NCBI GenBank assembly: GCA_024408015.1
Contig: JAKSVJ010000031.1
Span: 1-9,175 of the forward strand
Direction: 5' to 3'
Origin: Clostridia bacterium
GTDB taxonomy: Bacteria > Bacillota > Clostridia > Oscillospirales > CAG-272
Length of the DNA stretch: 9,175 bases
The position numbers were made by a program, and so were the translations under genes. Positions within the stretch are counted from its first letter, which is position 1. Each line of letters starts with the position of its first letter. The notes under the pieces are model-generated. The model searched no databases. It had not been told where the DNA came from and worked only from the letters and a program-made list of their open reading frames with translations. Shown one piece after another: positions 6,665-9,175 of this stretch.

Positions 6665-6693
6665 AAAAATGCTGGGTTCGCCCAGCATTTTTT
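6665..6693 (+). terminator. UUCG-loop terminator of the lipoprotein gene, bidirectional
   Basis: AAAAATGCTGGG (6665-6676), loop TTCG, CCCAGCATTTTT and a further T (6681-6693). The 12-bp stem with a UUCG tetraloop is very stable. The A-run on the left arm makes it work on the minus strand as a back-up for the RNA gene. Confidence 0.95.
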
Positions 6694-6708
6694 GTGTTAT
6701 TCGACATC

Positions 6709-6747
6709 AAAAAAGCGTTAGGCAATTATTGTCCAACGCGTTTTTTT
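6709..6747 (-). terminator. Terminator of the 6S-like RNA, bidirectional
   Basis: On the minus strand the arms GCGTTGG and CCTAACGC pair (7 G-C/A-T pairs with one bulged A), flanked by A-runs and T-runs on both sides; TTTTTT follows the minus-strand hairpin. It lies a few bases after the predicted 3' end of the structured RNA. It also backs up the plus-strand lipoprotein terminator. Confidence 0.82.
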
Positions 6748-6750
6748 AAA

Positions 6751-6932
6751 AGATACCCCGCATCTCCGTGTGCAGAGGAAAGAACCCTAGCATAAGCAAG
6801 GGTGGTAAACTTCGTACCGGATTTGTGCTTCCAACGTCCACAAATGTGGGAGGCCTGCATTCCCTCAGATATCCCGTTTTCCAAGAGTAGTTCGTAGGTC
6901 TTTTGCGCAAAGCATCACGCAAGTAGCAGGAT
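6751..6932 (-). ncRNA. ssrS: Structured ~180-nt RNA, best fit 6S RNA
   Basis: 6S RNA binds the housekeeping RNA polymerase holoenzyme by mimicking an open promoter and down-regulates transcription in stationary phase. Read on the minus strand from 6932, the 5' and 3' ends pair over about 17 bp in four helices: AUCCUGC/GCGGGGU, CUU/GAG, CGUG/CACG, UGC/GCA. An unpaired central region follows. A hairpin lies on its 3' side (ACCCU/AGGGU), as in known 6S RNAs. An apical arm can form from GGAAAAC/GUUUACC and AUUUGUG/CACAAAU. Length (~180 nt), closing stem, central bubble, 3'-bubble hairpin and a precisely placed promoter and terminator all fit 6S. I recognise no tmRNA, SRP Alu/domain IV or RNase P core motif. 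The family call rests on architecture, not sequence identity; another clostridial structured RNA is possible. Confidence 0.62.
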
Positions 6933-6937
6933 AAAAA

Positions 6938-6966
6938 ATACAATTAACCTTCTTCGTCGTGGTCAA
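6938..6966 (-). promoter_or_regulatory. Probable promoter of the 6S-like RNA
   Basis: Minus-strand TTGACC (6966-6961), 17-bp spacer, TTGTAT (6943-6938). The predicted start at 6931-6932 coincides with the first base of the closing stem. The -35 lies inside the 3' end of the DUF1292 gene. The -10 is weak (3 of 6), and processing from the operon transcript is an alternative. Confidence 0.5.
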
Positions 6967-7243
6967 TTTCTGATAGATAAGCATCTTCAAAATAGTCTGC
7001 TACTCTATCAAATTCTTCATCATCGTCGATAGTTACTAAATTTGTTTCTTCGCCTTCTTCAGCTTCTGGATTCTCCAATTTTAGAAGTACATATTCTCCA
7101 TCTTTATTATCTTCTACAGGAATCAATGCATAATATACATTTCCTTCAAATTCGAATGAGTCCACAAATTCAAATTCAATTTCTTTTCCGTTCTCATCTG
7201 TTAGTGTGAGAATGTCTTTATCGTTATTTTTATTATCTTCCAT
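6944..7243 (-). CDS. DUF1292 (YrzB-like) small acidic protein
   Basis: The 99-residue, strongly acidic protein carries the DUF1292 pattern: an ITLTDE-like start (ILTLTDENGKEIEFEFVDSFEFEGNVYYAL), then PVEDNKDGEYVLLKLENPE and a final helix (EFDRVADYFEDAYL). The family is widespread in Firmicutes and its biochemical role is not established. The start is marked by AAGGAG about 7 nt upstream, overlapping the pgsA stop codon (12 nt between genes). Translation is therefore probably coupled to pgsA. The stop is immediately followed by the promoter and 5' end of the 6S-like RNA. No membrane segment or signal peptide is visible. Confidence 0.85.
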   Translation of the reverse strand: MEDNKNNDKDILTLTDENGKEIEFEFVDSFEFEGNVYYALIPVEDNKDGEYVLLKLENPEAEEGEETNLVTIDDDEEFDRVADYFEDAYLSEIDHDEEG

Positions 7244-7255
7244 TTTGTTTTCTCC

Positions 7256-7837
7256 TTATTTCAATGATATATATTTCCAATAACTTTTACAATAACTAAT
7301 GCCAGACATTAATGTCATAAATGACATGGCCGCCATCAACACATAAGATGGTATTCTCATCAAATCAATGCTTAATTGATTCTTCATGAAAGTTTCCAAC
7401 ATTGCTATTATGATAAATGCAATTTGAGTTACTGTCTTAGCTTTTCCATAGAAGTTCGCAGCTATTACTACACCATCAGCATTAACTACTACGAGTCTTA
7501 GTGATGTTACAGCTAATTCTCTAAATATTACAATGGCTGTTGATAACAACAAAAACTTACCATATATAGAATTACCACTAACAGCGCACATAGTAACAAG
7601 AGTTGCTATAACCATAAATTTATCCGCTAATGGATCCATGAATTTACCAAAAGTAGTAATTAAATTGTATTTTCTTGCTATCTTTCCATCCAACATATCA
7701 GTCAATGATGCAAGAATAAAAATCGCAAGAGATATCAATATTGAATAATTTCCCAATCCAAAGTCAAATACCATAAATAGCATAACAAAAGGAACCATTA
7801 TTACTCTTGCTAATGTCAATTTATTAGGAGTGTTCAT
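7256..7837 (-). CDS. pgsA: CDP-diacylglycerol--glycerol-3-phosphate 3-phosphatidyltransferase
   Basis: PgsA makes phosphatidylglycerophosphate from CDP-diacylglycerol and sn-glycerol 3-phosphate, the committed step to phosphatidylglycerol and cardiolipin in the membrane. The 193-residue length is normal. The CDP-alcohol phosphotransferase signature is complete: Asp47, Asp50-Gly51, Ala54-Arg55, Gly64, Asp68 and Asp72 (DMLDGKIAR, then FGKFMDPLADK). The N-terminus MNTPNKLTLARVIMVPF is typical of PgsA. About five to six hydrophobic segments are visible (roughly 12-25, 31-46, 74-90, 93-120, 133-150, 163-180). The start is preceded by AGGAGGG, which overlaps the rimO stop (9 nt between genes). A rimO-pgsA-DUF1292 operon with coupled translation is likely. 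A phosphatidylserine or cardiolipin synthase of the same superfamily is less likely given length and N-terminus. Confidence 0.94.
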   Translation of the reverse strand: MNTPNKLTLARVIMVPFVMLFMVFDFGLGNYSILISLAIFILASLTDMLDGKIARKYNLITTFGKFMDPLADKFMVIATLVTMCAVSGNSIYGKFLLLSTAIVIFRELAVTSLRLVVVNADGVVIAANFYGKAKTVTQIAFIIIAMLETFMKNQLSIDLMRIPSYVLMAAMSFMTLMSGISYCKSYWKYISLK

Positions 7838-7846
7838 TATTCCCTC

Positions 7847-9175
7847 CTATCTAATCGCAGTACCGAGCAAGTCGTAGTCAACAGTTTCTTCAATTCTAAC
7901 TGTCACGAACTCACCTGGTTGTATACGTTTAGCACCACTTGGATTTTTAAAGTACACCTTTGTGTCAATATCTGGAGCGTCGCCTTGACCACGGCCATAA
8001 TAGATTTCAGCAACTTGATCATATGACTCGCATAGAACTTTCATTTTTTGACCAATAAATTGCTCGTTCTTCTCTGCTGCAATATGTTGCTGCTCTCTCA
8101 TAATTATGTCATATCTATCTTGTTTTGTTTGCTCATCAATTTGGTTATCAAAATCATAACTTGGTGTGTCTTCTTCTCTTGAATAAGTAAATGCGCCAAG
8201 TCTATCAAATTTTGTTTCTTTAACAAATTCACAAAGCTCATCAAAATCTTCTTGTGTTTCTCCTGGGAATCCAACAATAACTGTAGTTCTCAATGTGCAA
8301 TTTGGAATAGCTGCTCTAACACGATTTATAGTATCCTTAATTGTATTGCTATCACCATGTCTATTCATATCTTTCAAGACCTTATCGCTTATATGCTGAA
8401 TAGGCAAATCCAAGTACTTAACAATTCTTGGATTATTTTTCATTTCATCAATAAGCTCATCAGTGATTTTATCAGGATAACAATATAATAATCTCACCCA
8501 CGGAATTTTAGTCTCTTCTGTGATTTTTCTCGCCAATTCTGCAAGTTTATATTCACCATATAAGTCAAGTCCGTATCTTGAGGTATCTTGAGCTATCAAG
8601 TTCAACTCTTTGACACCTAGTTGTTCAAGATCTTTAGCTTCAGCTATGATATCTTCCATTGGTCTCGAGCGAAATCCGCCTCTAATAAGAGGGATTGCAC
8701 AATAGGTACATCTATTGTCGCAACCTTCTGCGATTTTAAGGTAGGCAGTATATTCCGGTGTGGTAACAACTCTCTCTCCACCCAAAACTGACTTTTCTTT
8801 GTCATCAAATGATGAGAACTCCTCGCCATTTACTACAACCAATGTAGGTGCCTGCATAACGCCGTACTCCCTAGCGAGCTCTTGGTTTTCCTCTGCGTCG
8901 ATAAGAACATAGTCCTCACCTCCAAGCATATCCTTGGCAAGAGCAATCAGATTTTTTGCTCGATCCAGATTCTGAGTCGGATACTTTGCCTTGAAGTATT
9001 TATCTCCGGAAAGGTAGTCAGTCAAATATCTAGAAGCAAGTTCCAGCGTCATGACAAGAGAGCTGTCAGCAAATGTATTCTTCTCTCCATCAGAGAGGAT
9101 TTCTCCTGTTTCAGAGAGAAATCCTTCTGCATAGTAACGGAATACATCCAGGTTCAAAGCTACCTTATCAAACTC
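7847..9175 (-). CDS. rimO: RimO-type methylthiotransferase with abnormal N-terminus, 5' end beyond window
   Basis: RimO is a radical-SAM enzyme that methylthiolates an aspartate of ribosomal protein S12. Residues are numbered from a TTG codon at 9157. From about 123 onward the protein is an ordinary RimO: SVLGGERVVTTPEY, radical-SAM cysteines 146/150/153 in GCDNRCTYC, PWVRLLYCYPD, DLPIQH, GFPGET, and a C-terminal TRAM domain with the RimO-specific GDAPDID. The usual N-terminal UPF0004 domain, which holds three Cys ligands for a second Fe-S cluster, is absent. In its place the open frame encodes a NahK-like kinase C-terminus and half a thioredoxin-like domain. The frame is open to the window edge, so the true start is not seen; TTG 9157 is not credible as a start because homology continues upstream of it. 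Without UPF0004 the enzyme should be inactive or changed. This may be a fusion or an assembly chimera. The gene heads the pgsA operon. Confidence 0.85.
   Translation of the reverse strand, partial: EFDKVALNLDVFRYYAEGFLSETGEILSDGEKNTFADSSLVMTLELASRYLTDYLSGDKYFKAKYPTQNLDRAKNLIALAKDMLGGEDYVLIDAEENQELAREYGVMQAPTLVVVNGEEFSSFDDKEKSVLGGERVVTTPEYTAYLKIAEGCDNRCTYCAIPLIRGGFRSRPMEDIIAEAKDLEQLGVKELNLIAQDTSRYGLDLYGEYKLAELARKITEETKIPWVRLLYCYPDKITDELIDEMKNNPRIVKYLDLPIQHISDKVLKDMNRHGDSNTIKDTINRVRAAIPNCTLRTTVIVGFPGETQEDFDELCEFVKETKFDRLGAFTYSREEDTPSYDFDNQIDEQTKQDRYDIIMREQQHIAAEKNEQFIGQKMKVLCESYDQVAEIYYGRGQGDAPDIDTKVYFKNPSGAKRIQPGEFVTVRIEETVDYDLLGTAIR
8807..8926 (-). other. Half thioredoxin/glutaredoxin-like segment inside the rimO frame
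   Basis: Residues ~78-117 (YVLIDAEENQELAREYGV then MQAPTLVVVNGEEF) resemble the second half of a thioredoxin-fold module, with the cis-proline APT loop. The first half with its CxxC is missing. From memory, similar sequence occurs as a small Trx-like tail on some clostridial NrdD proteins; I cannot confirm it here. The segment bridges the kinase-like and RimO parts without a stop. Confidence 0.55.
8927..9175 (-). other. C-terminal segment of a NahK-like phosphotransferase in the rimO frame
   Basis: About 83 codons, starting at the window edge, encode a pattern typical of the C-terminus of N-acetylhexosamine 1-kinase-like (APH fold) proteins: FRYYAEGFLSETGEIL, then VMTLELASRYLTDYL, GDKYFKAKYP and QNLDRAKNL. 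Homology ends at LAKDM, where these kinases normally end. Leucine is encoded four times by CTG here, a codon I did not see in the sampled RimO stretch 8350-8650. This hints at a different origin. Confidence 0.65.

Noticed and set aside
6751..6932. RNase P, tmRNA or SRP RNA on either strand (GAGGAAAG is visible on the plus strand)
   Set aside because: The rest of the RNase P core, a tmRNA tag frame with tRNA-like end, and the SRP domain IV motif are absent. Promoter and terminator fit the minus strand.
6746..6943. Minus-strand 65-codon open frame between the DUF1292 gene and the terminators
   Set aside because: It coincides with the structured RNA, lacks a ribosome binding site, and has no protein-like pattern.

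Overview
The window reads as an AT-rich, low-GC Gram-positive chromosome segment, most likely an anaerobic gut-type Clostridia (Oscillospirales- or Christensenellales-like). This rests on the oxygen-sensitive class III ribonucleotide reductase, strong AGGAGG-type ribosome binding sites, near-consensus sigma-A promoters (TTGACA-N17-TATAAT), a YrzB/DUF1292 protein, and a lipoprotein signal peptide of a common clostridial type. The lineage is an inference; no taxonomic marker such as rRNA is present.

Layout. 1-1480 (-) is the N-terminal two thirds of nrdD, cut by the window start. 1481-1946 is a 466-base control region. It holds two near-copies of a sigma-A promoter, each overlapped by two NrdR-type boxes 33 bp apart. 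The upstream copy is followed immediately by an intrinsic terminator. 1947-3749 (-) is dxs (isoprenoid precursor synthesis), with its own promoter. 3935-5188 (+) is a cytoplasmic M28-family metallopeptidase, divergent from dxs. 5375-6640 (+) is a lipoprotein with a Thr/Ala-rich repeat linker and an aromatic-rich beta-type domain, with its own promoter, a 5' stem-loop and a UUCG-loop terminator. On the minus strand, reading toward the lipoprotein gene, are rimO, pgsA and a DUF1292 gene (a tight operon), then a ~180-nt structured RNA with its own promoter and terminator that best fits 6S RNA.

Function. Most genes are housekeeping: dNTP supply (nrdD), isoprenoids (dxs), phosphatidylglycerol (pgsA), ribosomal protein S12 modification (rimO) and global RNA polymerase control (6S-like RNA). 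The peptidase and lipoprotein are single-gene units with less certain roles.

Two places stand out. The first is the duplicated NrdR-controlled promoter whose upstream copy appears to make only a ~35-nt terminated transcript. The second is the rimO reading frame, in which the normal N-terminal UPF0004 domain is missing. In its place, in frame, are a sugar-kinase (NahK-like) C-terminus and half of a thioredoxin-like domain. That is either a real gene fusion or an assembly/recombination chimera.
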